A stretch of DNA of 38,014 bases from Clostridiales bacterium (GTDB lineage Bacteria > Bacillota > Clostridia > Lachnospirales > Lachnospiraceae), in assembly GCA_022770525.1 (NCBI GenBank), contig JALEHN010000080.1, positions 1 through 38,014 of the forward strand. Direction: 5' to 3'. How positions within the stretch are numbered: the first letter of the stretch is position 1; each line of letters opens with the position of its first letter. Positions 1 to 8,373 of the stretch are shown here, piece by piece. The position numbers and the translations under genes were made by a program. The notes under the pieces are model-generated. The model ran no database searches and was not told the origin of the DNA. It saw only the letters and a program-made list of their open reading frames with translations.

Positions 1-700
1 GCTCTTCAATATACTGCAATACAGAAATCATTAACTGCTGCTGCCTGCTCTGGGCATCTGTTTCAACTTTGTCCATGTGATTCATCAGCTGCAGAAATAA
101 AAGTCCCATCGTTGCCTGATTGATGCTTCGCTTATTGGGCAGACGGTTTTTTATGGTCCATATCAGATTTTCAATCAGGTTCTGAATCGGCAAAACATCA
201 GAAACCTTAAAATACAAATATCCTGATGTCCCGGTGCTTCCCCTCAGGCAATCAATAATAAACTCCCGAAGTGTATTTGGTTCCTGCTCCATCATTTTAA
301 TGCCATAATCAAAAAACTCCGGCAGGATAATAAAATTGACGGCAATATCATCTTCTCCGGCGGGGTAAATCTCCTGCGTCACTTTCTGGTTTAAAATCAG
401 CAGCTCCCCCTGCTTTAAAATGACGTCACAGTCATTGATTTTGTGGTGGGTCGAACCGGAATACATATAAATCATTTCAACATAATCGTGGGTATGCTTC
501 GGAAAATGAATAAACCGTGTATGCTTTCTCACCTGAATCAGTTTTCCTGCCTCCAAAAGCTTATCCGCCTCAATCACTGCCATCTTAGAATTCTTGTCGC
601 CGGACATATAAAGACTCTTTTCAATTGTTGTACTGCCCTGAAGAATCCGTGTTTCCTCAGGCGTAATCTTACGAAGTTCGTCATATAAAGTTTTATCCAT
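1..700 (-). CDS. AraC-family transcriptional regulator, N-terminal part (runs off the window)
   Basis: The frame is open from an ATG at 700 to the first base of the window, so only about 233 N-terminal residues are present and the C-terminal part is missing. The visible part looks like the cupin-type sensor half of an AraC regulator: a His-rich segment (HFPKHTHDYVEMIYMY), then a beta-rich stretch (QGELLILNQKVTQEIYPAGEDD) and a helical region. The expected helix-turn-helix pair would lie outside the window. The ribosome site (GAGTGAGG) overlaps the stop codon of the upstream ATPase gene, and only 6 bases separate the two, so translation may be coupled. The ligand cannot be read from the sequence. 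The AraC assignment rests on the cupin half alone. Confidence 0.75.
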   Translation of the reverse strand, partial: MDKTLYDELRKITPEETRILQGSTTIEKSLYMSGDKNSKMAVIEADKLLEAGKLIQVRKHTRFIHFPKHTHDYVEMIYMYSGSTHHKINDCDVILKQGELLILNQKVTQEIYPAGEDDIAVNFIILPEFFDYGIKMMEQEPNTLREFIIDCLRGSTGTSGYLYFKVSDVLPIQNLIENLIWTIKNRLPNKRSINQATMGLLFLQLMNHMDKVETDAQSRQQQLMISVLQYIEE

Positions 701-706
701 ACTGCC

Positions 707-2614
707 TCACTCAATATCATTTTCCTCTATCTCACTGACCATCTGCACCTGCTTTTTATGAAAAGCTATTCCAATTTTTAGAAACTTCCTGATTCCTTCC
801 TGCTTCATATCAGTAATATATTGTTTTCTGTCAATTTGATTCCGTGCATCTTTGGCAGATGTTTTCAATTCCGTTTCGATCATTTCTTCCGACACATCTT
901 TGTTCATCACTTTTAATTCAATAATGATACCGGGAAGATTTTTGTTGAGCGGTGTTAACTGTATATCATATCTGCCGTACCCGGACTCTTTATTTGAATC
1001 AACACGATACAGGTTATTCATAATAGCACATATACCAAGCATCAGTCCGTGATAAAAGTTCTCGTGTGCATAATCAAAACAGCTGATTGTATTGATAAGA
1101 AATTTTTGTATCGTTTCCTGAAGCTTCGAAATATCCTGCTTTAAGATTGCCTGCTGTATTGCAATGGCTGACGCCTGAGGAATAATATTGGAAAGTGCAG
1201 AAAGGATTTCCTTTTCATATACATAAAAAATTTCTTTATTCGGTATTGCAATATCGCAAATGGAATTTCCATCATACAGCTCGTCTTTTCTAATGACTTT
1301 CAGGTAACCTGCTGCAATCAAAAAGCTGTAGATGGTCGTCGGATTGCTTTTAATTTCAGGATAAATAACAGATGTATCCACATAAGAACACACAGTCTGT
1401 CCCTGCATCAGTTTTCGCAAATGATCTGCCGTTTCCTCATCTGCTTCCGAAACAATCTGGCGGATAATGCTATTATCTCCGGTGGACTGCCAATAAGCTT
1501 TTGGAAAGCAATCATTACAAAAATAATTAATGACAGACCACGGATTGAATATATCTTCATTCCCAAAATTGTACCCGTCATACCATTCACATATTTCTTC
1601 ATACTTATCGGATGCATTATAATATTCTGCCATTTCAATCACTTCTTCAGCTGTAAATCCAAAGAACCCACTATATTTTTCGTCCATAACCGATTGAATA
1701 ACAAGATTATTCAGTCCGCTGAAAATGCTCTCTTTGGCCACCCGTAAAATTCCTGTCATAAAACCAAACGCAAGATCTGAATTATCTTTAAATGCACCTG
1801 AAAGAAGATTGCGCATGAAATTTATAATCTGATCATAATAATCCTTTGTATATCCCTGCTGAATCGGTGTATCATATTCATCAATAATGATTATGGCCGA
1901 TTTATTATAGTGAATATGAAGCATATAAGAAAGATTGCGAAAAGCACCTGTCAATCCTACTTCGCTGACCGTACCATCTAGTACACTTCGGAAATAGTTT
2001 TTATCATATTCGGTACATTGATTGCTGTCCAAAAGATAAATATGTCTTCTGTACTCTCTGGCAATGACATCTCTCAACGCCTCATAGGTTTGCTCCCAGG
2101 AAGCAAATTTGATGTCCTTAAACGTAACAGAAATCACCGGATATTGTCCCTGCTCTAAGCGATATTTTTCACCGCAGAACCATATCTTTTTATCACTGAA
2201 GTATTTTTTATTATCCTCATCAGAAATTTCAAAAAAAGTTTTCAGCATATCCATGGCCAGCGTTTTTCCAAAGCGCCGCGGACGGGTAAATAATGACACT
2301 TTTGGGCGCATATCCAGAAATTCTTTTATCATAAGTGTTTTATCCACATAATAGTATCCGGAAACCAATTCTTTGTAATCCGAAACACCAATCGGCAATG
2401 GAAGATTGGCCGTCTTTTCCACCGTACGAATGCGTTTCGTTCTCCGTCTATCCATCGGTCTGGCTGTATTTTCCGGAATCATCCACAAACCATTTTCTTT
2501 TCTGGCTCCTGCAATACGTCCTTCCCGACAAAGCATTGTGATTCGTCTTTCCGTAAGTTCCCATTGGCTTGCCGCTGTTCTTACATCCATATATTTCACA
2601 GAAAACGCCTCCAT
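707..2614 (-). CDS. AAA-ATPase / PD-(D/E)XK nuclease-like protein with N-terminal helix-turn-helix
   Basis: The protein has 635 residues. Residues 1-60 look like an excisionase/MerR-type helix-turn-helix (SVKYMDVRTAASQWELTERR then CREGRIAGARK). From about residue 70 it follows the AAA-ATPase_like family (PF09820): VSDYKELVSGYYYVDKT, a P-loop-like FTRPRRFGKT at 109-118, and a Walker B-like IIIIDEYDTPI near 265. The C-terminal end has the PD-(D/E)XK_9 signature, with RYDIQL followed by IIIELKVM. This family is abundant in Lachnospiraceae and Bacteroidetes and has no agreed function. The helix-turn-helix extension is less usual and suggests DNA targeting or self-regulation. A promoter lies at 2652-2680. 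The downstream AraC gene starts 6 bases after the stop. Family assignment is firm; function is unknown. Confidence 0.85.
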   Translation of the reverse strand: MEAFSVKYMDVRTAASQWELTERRITMLCREGRIAGARKENGLWMIPENTARPMDRRRTKRIRTVEKTANLPLPIGVSDYKELVSGYYYVDKTLMIKEFLDMRPKVSLFTRPRRFGKTLAMDMLKTFFEISDEDNKKYFSDKKIWFCGEKYRLEQGQYPVISVTFKDIKFASWEQTYEALRDVIAREYRRHIYLLDSNQCTEYDKNYFRSVLDGTVSEVGLTGAFRNLSYMLHIHYNKSAIIIIDEYDTPIQQGYTKDYYDQIINFMRNLLSGAFKDNSDLAFGFMTGILRVAKESIFSGLNNLVIQSVMDEKYSGFFGFTAEEVIEMAEYYNASDKYEEICEWYDGYNFGNEDIFNPWSVINYFCNDCFPKAYWQSTGDNSIIRQIVSEADEETADHLRKLMQGQTVCSYVDTSVIYPEIKSNPTTIYSFLIAAGYLKVIRKDELYDGNSICDIAIPNKEIFYVYEKEILSALSNIIPQASAIAIQQAILKQDISKLQETIQKFLINTISCFDYAHENFYHGLMLGICAIMNNLYRVDSNKESGYGRYDIQLTPLNKNLPGIIIELKVMNKDVSEEMIETELKTSAKDARNQIDRKQYITDMKQEGIRKFLKIGIAFHKKQVQMVSEIEENDIE

Positions 2615-2651
2615 CCTTAAAACTTCCTCCCAGGGTTGTCTTTATATTTAT

Positions 2652-2680
2652 AGTATGCCAAGTATCCAAATTCATGTCAA
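2652..2680 (-). promoter_or_regulatory. Promoter of the AAA-ATPase gene
   Basis: On the minus strand there is a consensus -35 TTGACA (2675-2680), a 17-bp spacer and a -10 CATACT (2652-2657). It lies about 40 bp upstream of the ATG at 2614, and AGGAAG precedes the start. Confidence 0.6.
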
Positions 2681-2712
2681 GATAAAAAGAAATACATGCA
2701 GACACTTGTCTT

Positions 2713-2768
2713 AAAAAAAGATCCGGCGGAGAACCATGATTTTATCACATGTTCCTCTGCCAGATCTT
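2713..2768 (-). terminator. Rho-independent terminator of the TIM-barrel isomerase gene
   Basis: A long imperfect hairpin lies just downstream of the stop at 2788. The arms, AAGATCTGGCAGAGGAACATG-like and its complement, pair with a few mismatches around an AT-rich loop. On the minus strand it is followed by a run of seven T. It separates the isomerase gene from the ATPase gene. Confidence 0.8.
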
Positions 2769-2787
2769 CTTTTCGGTATGTCATTAA

Positions 2788-3708
2788 TCAGATGACAAAC
2801 TGTTCCATATATTTTTTACTGAGTTTTAAGCTGTCCAGAACTTTTTCTTTTGAGCCTTCGAATGCCTTGTCTTCAACCTCGATACATGTATATCCGTCAT
2901 AACCGATATCTGTTAATGCTGAAACATATTTGCCCCAGTCCACGTCACCCAGACCCGGAAGTTTCGGTGACATGAAGTCCAGCGGATATGCCATAATACC
3001 GCACTGATTCAGTCTGTCTTCATAGACCTTGATATCTTTGTAATGTACGTGGAAGATCTTATCTTTAAATTCGTAAATCGGTTTGATGTAGTCGATCATC
3101 TGCCATACGAAATGCGAAGGATCGTAGTTGATACCGAAATTATCATATGGAAGAATCTCAAATACTTTTTTCCAGATTGCCGGTGTTGTCATCAGATTCT
3201 GTCCGCCCGGCCACTGGTCAGGTCCAAAAAGCATCGGACAGTTTTCAATGGCAACCTTTACACCGTATTCTTTTGCTGTATCCAGAATCGGAGGCCAGAT
3301 TTCCTTAACAAGTTCAAGATTTTCTTCAACATTTTTTGTCTGATCTCTTCCGATAAATGTTGTTACCATGTTGACACCAAGCTTTGCACTGGCTTTAATT
3401 AAATTTTTAAGATGTTCCACAGCCGCTGCTCTCTTTTCAAGATCACCATCCATCGTATTCGGATAATAAGCCAGGGAAGAAATCTCAACACTTTTACATT
3501 TGCTGTATTCCTGAATATGTGCCGCATATTCGTCATCGGCAAGTACGCGCTCCGCATCAATATGGCTGACACCCGCATAACGTCTTTCAGCCTTTCCCTG
3601 CGGCCAGCAGGCTACTTCAACGCACTGAAACCCAAGTTCGGAAGCAATATCCATCATTTCCTCAAAATTACTCTGATCTAAAATCGCACTGACAAATCCT
3701 AATTTCAT
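2788..3708 (-). CDS. Sugar phosphate isomerase/epimerase family TIM-barrel protein
   Basis: This 306-residue protein is of the AP-endonuclease-2/xylose-isomerase-like TIM-barrel family (PF01261). Metal-site residues are placed as in the family: Glu155 in VAIENCPM, Asp196 in GINYDPSHFVW, His222 in FHVHYKD and Glu277 in TCIEVED, so a divalent-metal isomerase or epimerase fold with intact ligands is likely. ATG 3708 is preceded by AGAAGGG. The gene has its own promoter (3749-3777) and terminator (2713-2768) and lies 174 bp downstream of the C-deglycosidase pair. Known C-glycoside clusters often contain an extra TIM-barrel gene of this type. It may process the released 3-keto sugar or be a second deglycosidase alpha-like subunit; the sequence does not decide. 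Confidence 0.85.
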   Translation of the reverse strand: MKLGFVSAILDQSNFEEMMDIASELGFQCVEVACWPQGKAERRYAGVSHIDAERVLADDEYAAHIQEYSKCKSVEISSLAYYPNTMDGDLEKRAAAVEHLKNLIKASAKLGVNMVTTFIGRDQTKNVEENLELVKEIWPPILDTAKEYGVKVAIENCPMLFGPDQWPGGQNLMTTPAIWKKVFEILPYDNFGINYDPSHFVWQMIDYIKPIYEFKDKIFHVHYKDIKVYEDRLNQCGIMAYPLDFMSPKLPGLGDVDWGKYVSALTDIGYDGYTCIEVEDKAFEGSKEKVLDSLKLSKKYMEQFVI

Positions 3709-3748
3709 TTTTTATCAATCCCTTCTCTGTGTTTTAATTTTATACACT

Positions 3749-3777
3749 ATTATATCAAAAAGACAGCCCCGGAACAA
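3749..3777 (-). promoter_or_regulatory. Promoter of the TIM-barrel isomerase gene
   Basis: The minus strand carries -35 TTGTTC (3772-3777), a 17-bp spacer and -10 TATAAT (3749-3754), giving a leader of about 35 nt. An inverted repeat (AAAAAGACAGC at 3757-3767 and its complement at 3864-3875) brackets about 100 bp here. The proximal arm lies inside the promoter spacer, so the pair could act as a weak terminator for the upstream gene or as an operator. Confidence 0.6.
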
Positions 3778-3882
3778 TCCGATTTTTTATTTTATTCTTC
3801 CGTTTTTTATCCTGATACAACTCCATTTCTCATCGCCGGCAAAAATATCCGCATCGAATTTTAGCTGTCTTTTTTAAAAGAA

Positions 3883-4866
3883 CTATAATCCTAATAAACG
3901 TCTGCCCATTTCGAGATGACGTTTTGTAAACTCAGTACCGCCGCAGTATAATTCATCTTCATACTCGGAGATAATATAACCGTCAAAATCAGAATCCTTT
4001 AAGAACGCGAAGATTTCATCGTAAGGGATGCTTGATTCATGGCAGTTTTCGTCGAGATAATGGAATTTTCCGTGCATCTCAAATGAATACGGAAGGATTT
4101 CTTTCAGTTCTTCAAACAGTTTCGGAAGCTCTGATTCAGGTCTGAACTGTACAAAACCGTACATACCTGCCAGGGCCGGCATAATGGCAGGATTTGCGCC
4201 TGCGGCCATCACCTTCTGGACAGCTTCTTCCTGAGGCACACCATTTCTTCTCATGCCGGCAACCATTTCAAGATGTTCTTCTTTAACGCCTGCTGCCAGG
4301 GCCTTATCCCAGTGCGGTTTATTCGGTCTTACGGCAAAGCAGCCAAAGTCCGGAACAAATCCAAGGTATTTCGAACCGGTTCTTTTGATGACTTCAAGAT
4401 ATTTCTGCATTGATGGAGAACATGGTGTTTCCGGGTTGTGAATTTCAATACCGACTTTCACATCATAGAGCTCGGCATATGGCGCCAGTCTTTCAAATGC
4501 TTCAGGTGAAAGCATATACTGGGAACGCATCACTTTACAGCCCAGTTTATTTGCTGCTTTTAAATCAATAATTGTATCTGCCAGCATTTCATCATCTGTC
4601 AGATCTCGGTCCGGACGCATACCTCTGTCGTTGTTCGCGCCGTAACCTACAGGACCGATACCGTATTTTTCCTTAAGGCTCTGAACAAGCCCGAGAAACT
4701 CATCGCTGACATTCGGATAAGAAGGAAGCATCTGTGTTCCGACAATTTCATAACCTGTGGCACCGGCAAGGGCCGCCTGTTTTACACATTCTTCAAAATC
4801 ATACTGAAATCTTGCATATTCTGTTCCGTAGCAAAATAATGTTGCACCTAATTTAATATTACTCAT
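3883..4866 (-). CDS. dgpC: C-glycoside deglycosidase alpha subunit-like TIM-barrel protein (DgpC/DfgA/CarB type)
   Basis: This 327-residue TIM-barrel protein of the sugar phosphate isomerase/epimerase superfamily begins 14 bases after the DUF6379 gene, with GGAGGG before ATG 4866. Likely metal ligands are Glu141 (VGIEIHNPE), Asp173 (FVPDFG), His265 (FEMHGKFH) and Glu301 (IISEYEDE). His143 sits two residues after the first Glu, where known C-deglycosidases of this family place a catalytic His. In those enzymes the alpha subunit binds a divalent metal and, with the small beta subunit, splits the C-C bond of a 3-keto C-glycoside. What is seen is the fold, the ligands and the adjacent partner. 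The substrate (for example a puerarin-like or flavone C-glucoside) is inferred. Superfamily members have other activities, so the beta-subunit neighbour carries much of the weight. Confidence 0.82.
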   Translation of the reverse strand: MSNIKLGATLFCYGTEYARFQYDFEECVKQAALAGATGYEIVGTQMLPSYPNVSDEFLGLVQSLKEKYGIGPVGYGANNDRGMRPDRDLTDDEMLADTIIDLKAANKLGCKVMRSQYMLSPEAFERLAPYAELYDVKVGIEIHNPETPCSPSMQKYLEVIKRTGSKYLGFVPDFGCFAVRPNKPHWDKALAAGVKEEHLEMVAGMRRNGVPQEEAVQKVMAAGANPAIMPALAGMYGFVQFRPESELPKLFEELKEILPYSFEMHGKFHYLDENCHESSIPYDEIFAFLKDSDFDGYIISEYEDELYCGGTEFTKRHLEMGRRLLGL

Positions 4867-4880
4867 GACACTTACCCTCC

Positions 4881-5315
4881 TTATTCAGCCAGTGATACTG
4901 TTACTTTTTCTCCGCCATCAAGCGGCATATATGTATGATTTGGTCCGATACACATATATGGCACTCTAAGCATCAGTTTCAGTTCCAGCTCATGAGCGCC
5001 GGCGTCAAGCCCGCCTTTTTTAATCACACGGATTTTTGCAGGTTCGACCTGGCTCCAGAACTCAGTCACTGCCCATGACAGTTTATAAACAGGCATTTCT
5101 TTGCCGTTAATTTCAAAAGTCACTGCTTCCTGAGGCATCTTTTCTCCGTCGATATAAACCTCAAGCAGATCAATATCTGACAAATAATGTCCGCGGTAAT
5201 AAGCAAGCTGTACATCAAATTCAAAGCCGTTTTTCTTACCGTTAATGTACATGCTCCTGAAAGAATCCTTTTTGATGACTTCACTGTTTAATTGCATACG
5301 CATTGCAAATCCCAT
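4881..5315 (-). CDS. dgpB: C-glycoside deglycosidase beta subunit-like protein (DUF6379, DgpB/DfgB/CarC type)
   Basis: This 144-residue, mostly beta-strand protein has no signal peptide or membrane segment. The pattern of FRSMYINGKKNGFEFDVQ, YYRGHYLSDIDLLEVYIDG, PVYKLSWAVTEFW and GGLDAGAHELELKLMLR is what I know from DUF6379, now described as the beta subunit of C-deglycosylating enzymes. In characterised systems this subunit has little activity alone and completes the alpha-subunit active site. Start ATG 5315 follows CAGGAGG. It is the first gene of the operon behind a TATAAT at 5420-5425 and is directly followed by the TIM-barrel subunit. Its length matches the family. This gene is the strongest marker for the C-glycoside interpretation of the locus. 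Confidence 0.85.
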   Translation of the reverse strand: MGFAMRMQLNSEVIKKDSFRSMYINGKKNGFEFDVQLAYYRGHYLSDIDLLEVYIDGEKMPQEAVTFEINGKEMPVYKLSWAVTEFWSQVEPAKIRVIKKGGLDAGAHELELKLMLRVPYMCIGPNHTYMPLDGGEKVTVSLAE

Positions 5316-5419
5316 AAAAAAACCTCCTGATCAATATTTTCTCAACGCATCATTGAGATTCATGGATAGGAATTTTTTCCCGTTCCAAGATGTGATTGAC
5401 TATCTCTGACACTGTCTAT

Positions 5420-5425
5420 ATTATA
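5420..5425 (-). promoter_or_regulatory. -10 element of the dgpBC-type operon promoter
   Basis: TATAAT on the minus strand, about 105 bp upstream of ATG 5315. No good -35 hexamer stands 16-18 bp upstream, as expected for an activator-dependent promoter. Confidence 0.5.
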
Positions 5426-5468
5426 GTTAAAAATCTTTAAATCTGCTGTCCCGTTTTTATTGTATTTT

Positions 5469-5524
5469 TTGTTATTTTTTGTATCTAAGCCACATATAAA
5501 TATCGGTTTTTGCAAAAATTGACA
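5469..5524 (-). promoter_or_regulatory. Candidate operator boxes upstream of the dgpBC-type operon
   Basis: Box 1, ACAAAAAATAACAA (minus strand, 5469-5482), begins 49 bp upstream of the -10 element. Box 2, TGTCAAT (5518-5524), begins 98 bp upstream. Both recur at the same offsets before the oxidoreductase operon (19600-19613 and 19649-19655). This suggests a binding site for a shared regulator, such as the YesN-like or AraC-GH39 protein of this locus. Confidence 0.5.
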
Positions 5525-5562
5525 TGTATTTTTTGCAGAACTTTTGACACCTGCATTCTCAT

Positions 5563-5593
5563 AAAAACAAAGGAGCTCCTTTGCCGGAACTCC
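5563..5593 (-). terminator. Terminator of the sugar ABC transporter operon
   Basis: On the minus strand GGAGTTCC pairs with GGAGCTCC around a 6-base loop, followed by TTTGTTTTT. It lies about 85 bp after the permease stop and makes the dgpBC-type operon a separate transcription unit. Confidence 0.65.
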
Positions 5594-5670
5594 CTGTTTT
5601 TTCTGTTTTTTATCCTGCTATTATGCTGTTTTTTATCCTGTTTTTTATGCTGTTTTTTATGCTGTTTTTC
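5594..5670 (-). repeat. Degenerate A-rich tandem repeat directly after the permease stop codon
   Basis: About five units of roughly 13-15 bp, each close to AAAAAACAGCAT on the minus strand, lie between the permease stop and its terminator. Confidence 0.75.
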
Positions 5671-5675
5671 AAATC

Positions 5676-6626
5676 TTAATCTTCTTTCAGTCTTGCTGCT
5701 TTCTGATAGTTATCATAAGCGATCGCAGCTACAAGAAGGATACCTTTGACAATGTACTGTACATAAATGGAACCGCCCATCATCTGAATACCGTTTGAGA
5801 GCACACCGATAATCAGTACACTGAAAATAACGCTTAAAACGTTTCCGCCGCCGCCGCTGAATGAGATACCGCCGAGGATACATGCTGTGAAGCAGCTGAA
5901 CATGGCGTCTGCCGCAATACCTGCGCTGGCGCTGCCGGTACGTGCTGTAAGAACGATTGCAGCTACGCCGACAAACAGACCTGCAACAAGGAAAATGAGC
6001 AGTTTCACTTTCTTTGTATTAACACCGGCAAGTCGTGTTGCTTCTTCGTTGCCGCCGATGGAATAAATATATCTTCCGAAATAAGTTTTGTTCATCATAA
6101 ACCATCCGATGATGACAGCAACAATCATTAAAATAACACAGATTGGAATCGGTCCGATCATACCCTGGCCGATTTTCTTAAAGGATTCAGGGAAGTCAAA
6201 ATATGTTTCGGAATTTGAAAATACATATGCAATACCCTGATAAATGGTCATCGTAGCCATCGTCGCTACCATCGGGTGTACCTTCAGTTTGATGGCACAG
6301 AAACCGTTGACAGAACCGAGGAACGCACCAAGAACAAGGGCAATCAGAAGTGCCACAACAACAGGCACATTCATTTTCGTCATCAACTTACCAAGCACAA
6401 CGCTGATGATACCGATCTGATAAGATACGGAAAGGTCGGCGCCGCTGCTGATCATAATCATTGCAATACCGATGGTCGCAATAATCAGGTATGAGTTCTG
6501 AACTAAAATATTTGTCAGGTTCAGTACTGTTAAAAATCTCGGTGCAGCCACTGCAAAGAATGCAATGATCACCACTAACAATAATAAAATATAGAATTTT
6601 TCAACAAATTTTCTAACGTTTTTCAT
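5676..6626 (-). CDS. Sugar ABC transporter permease (RbsC-like)
   Basis: This 316-residue inner-membrane protein has about 8-10 hydrophobic segments and belongs to the BPD_transp_2 (RbsC/XylH/AraH) family. Family features include IATIGIAMIMISSGADLSVS near the N-terminus, GFCAIKLKVHPMVATMATM in the middle, and a cytoplasmic coupling-type loop, SIGGNEEATRLAGVNTKKVK. ATG 6626 has AGGAGGATACC before it and lies 14 bases after the ATPase stop. It should form the channel of the importer with the ATPase at 6641-8119 and the lipoprotein at 8358-9407. From context the cargo is probably a glycoside or sugar of the C-glycoside pathway. That is inference; the family also carries ribose, xylose, galactose and others. 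Confidence 0.9.
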   Translation of the reverse strand: MKNVRKFVEKFYILLLLVVIIAFFAVAAPRFLTVLNLTNILVQNSYLIIATIGIAMIMISSGADLSVSYQIGIISVVLGKLMTKMNVPVVVALLIALVLGAFLGSVNGFCAIKLKVHPMVATMATMTIYQGIAYVFSNSETYFDFPESFKKIGQGMIGPIPICVILMIVAVIIGWFMMNKTYFGRYIYSIGGNEEATRLAGVNTKKVKLLIFLVAGLFVGVAAIVLTARTGSASAGIAADAMFSCFTACILGGISFSGGGGNVLSVIFSVLIIGVLSNGIQMMGGSIYVQYIVKGILLVAAIAYDNYQKAARLKED

Positions 6627-6640
6627 GGTATCCTCCTCAT

Positions 6641-8119
6641 TTAATCCACTGACATCAGTGAAAGAATTGCTTCCTGGGTAAATTCTTCTTTTTTCAGTTC
6701 ACCGGTAACCCTGCCCTCAGCCAGCGCATATATTCTGTCGGACATACCGATCAGTTCTTCCATATCCGAACTAATCATCAGGATACCCTTGCCCTGTTTT
6801 GCCAGATCATCAAGCAGCGCATAAATCTCGGCTCTGGCACCGACGTCAATACCTCTTGTCGGCTCATCGAAAATAATAAGCTTCGAATCATTGACAAGCG
6901 TTCTTGCCAGTACGACCTTCTGCTGATTACCGCCGCTTAAGTTGCGTACAAGCTGATTTTTAAAAGGTGTTTTTATTTTCAGCTTTTCAATAAATTCGTC
7001 AGCCTGATCGGCTACTTTTTTATCATCGACCACAAGTCCTTTGGAAATATCCGGCAAATGTGTCAGTGCGATATTCCAGTCAATACCAAATTCAAGCAGC
7101 GCACCTTGTCTCTTTCGGTCTTCGGGGATCAGTCCGATGCCAAGCTTGATGGCTTCACCCGGCGAAGTCACCTTAACCTCCTGTCCGTCAAGCTTTATTG
7201 TACCGGATTTCATTTTATCCGCGCCAAAAATCATTCGTGCAAGTTCTGTACGCCCCGCACCCACAAGACCCGCAAGACCTACGATTTCACCTTTATTTAC
7301 ATGAATATTAATATCTGTGTCTCCGTTGCCGCATACATTCACCAGTTCAAGCATTGGCTCCGATTTGACTTCTTCACGCTTCGGATAAATATCTTTTAAT
7401 TCACGGCCGACCATATATTTAATCAGTTCATCACGATTTGTATCTGCTGTATTCAATGTTTTGACATACTGACCGTCACGCATAATGGTCACACGGTCTG
7501 TAATCTGGAAAATCTCATCCATTCGGTGGGATATGTAAACGATCGATACACCTTTTTTCTTCAGCATGCGGATAATATCAAACAAAATATCCACGTCTTC
7601 TGCTGTCAGAGGTGCTGTCGGTTCATCGAGAATCAGTATTTTTACATCTTTGGATACCGATTTTGCTATTTCAACAAGCTGCTGCTGTGCCGTTGAGAGG
7701 GCAAGCACAAGCTTCTTCGGATCTATATGAACATTCAGTGACTTAAACACTTCTTCTGTTTTTTTCGTTATTAATTTAAAATTAACAAGTTTTCCGTATT
7801 TTGCGCCGAAGCAAACATTCTCGGCCACTGTTAAACCATCAATCAGGTTCAGCTCCTGATACACAACCTCCACGCCGTGCTCCCTTGACAGCTTCGGTGT
7901 CATACTGTTGTATGTCTGACCATCAATCTCAATGGTCCCTTCCTCCGGCGTAATCGCACCGCACAGACATTTAATCAGCGTGGATTTCCCGGCCCCGTTT
8001 TCACCGACGATGGCATGTACCTCGCCTTCCCGCAAATCAAAGGATACTTTATCAAGTGCCACAACCCCAGGATATCTTTTTGTAATATTATTCAGTTTCA
8101 GAACTGCTTTTTCACTCAT
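6641..8119 (-). CDS. Sugar ABC transporter ATP-binding protein (RbsA-like, two ATPase domains)
   Basis: The protein has 492 residues from ATG 8119, which has AAAAGGAGAACC before it; an upstream in-frame ATG at 8185 lacks a ribosome site. The N-terminal domain is intact: GENGAGKST at 39-47, an LSTAQQQLVEIAKS signature and ILILDEPTAPL. The C-terminal domain has the family's usual altered Walker A (GLAGLVGAGRTEL) but an intact LSGGNQQKVVLARTL signature and LIIFDEPTRGID. This is the two-domain monosaccharide-importer ATPase that would power the RbsC-like permease. It is a useful reference for the degenerate paralogue at 9532-11004, which has lost these motifs. Confidence 0.92.
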   Translation of the reverse strand: MSEKAVLKLNNITKRYPGVVALDKVSFDLREGEVHAIVGENGAGKSTLIKCLCGAITPEEGTIEIDGQTYNSMTPKLSREHGVEVVYQELNLIDGLTVAENVCFGAKYGKLVNFKLITKKTEEVFKSLNVHIDPKKLVLALSTAQQQLVEIAKSVSKDVKILILDEPTAPLTAEDVDILFDIIRMLKKKGVSIVYISHRMDEIFQITDRVTIMRDGQYVKTLNTADTNRDELIKYMVGRELKDIYPKREEVKSEPMLELVNVCGNGDTDINIHVNKGEIVGLAGLVGAGRTELARMIFGADKMKSGTIKLDGQEVKVTSPGEAIKLGIGLIPEDRKRQGALLEFGIDWNIALTHLPDISKGLVVDDKKVADQADEFIEKLKIKTPFKNQLVRNLSGGNQQKVVLARTLVNDSKLIIFDEPTRGIDVGARAEIYALLDDLAKQGKGILMISSDMEELIGMSDRIYALAEGRVTGELKKEEFTQEAILSLMSVD

Positions 8120-8201
8120 CTTGGGTTCTCCTTTTTCTATCTCACTAAAACAAAAAAACGCTTTCCGTTTCAATTTTCTGAACACATATTTAAGGGGGAT
8201 T

Positions 8202-8230
8202 TCTGCCGGACAGCCATGCCATCCGGCAGA
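8202..8230 (-). other. Intercistronic hairpin between the solute-binding protein and ATPase genes
   Basis: A perfect 9-bp stem (TCTGCCGGA and its complement) has an 11-base loop. On the minus strand there is no U-run after it, so it more likely stabilises or marks processing of the abundant binding-protein mRNA than ends all transcription. Confidence 0.55.
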
Positions 8231-8282
8231 GTATTTATTTTATACATTCAGGTATCAAAGTTGTTCTGCGGATGATCCGCAA

Positions 8283-8373
8283 TCAATATCTGCGCTGTAC
8301 TTCATACATCGCAATCAATATCCGTACTGTGTCTCAGATATTCGCTGTCTGTGCGGATCAATATCCGTACTGT
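8283..8373 (-). repeat. Four degenerate copies of the binding-protein gene's 3' end
   Basis: The last codons and stop, ACAGTACGGATATTGA (8358-8373), are echoed downstream at 8334-8348 (degenerate), 8315-8330 (exact) and 8283-8298 (three changes). Each copy ends in TGA. Confidence 0.8.
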
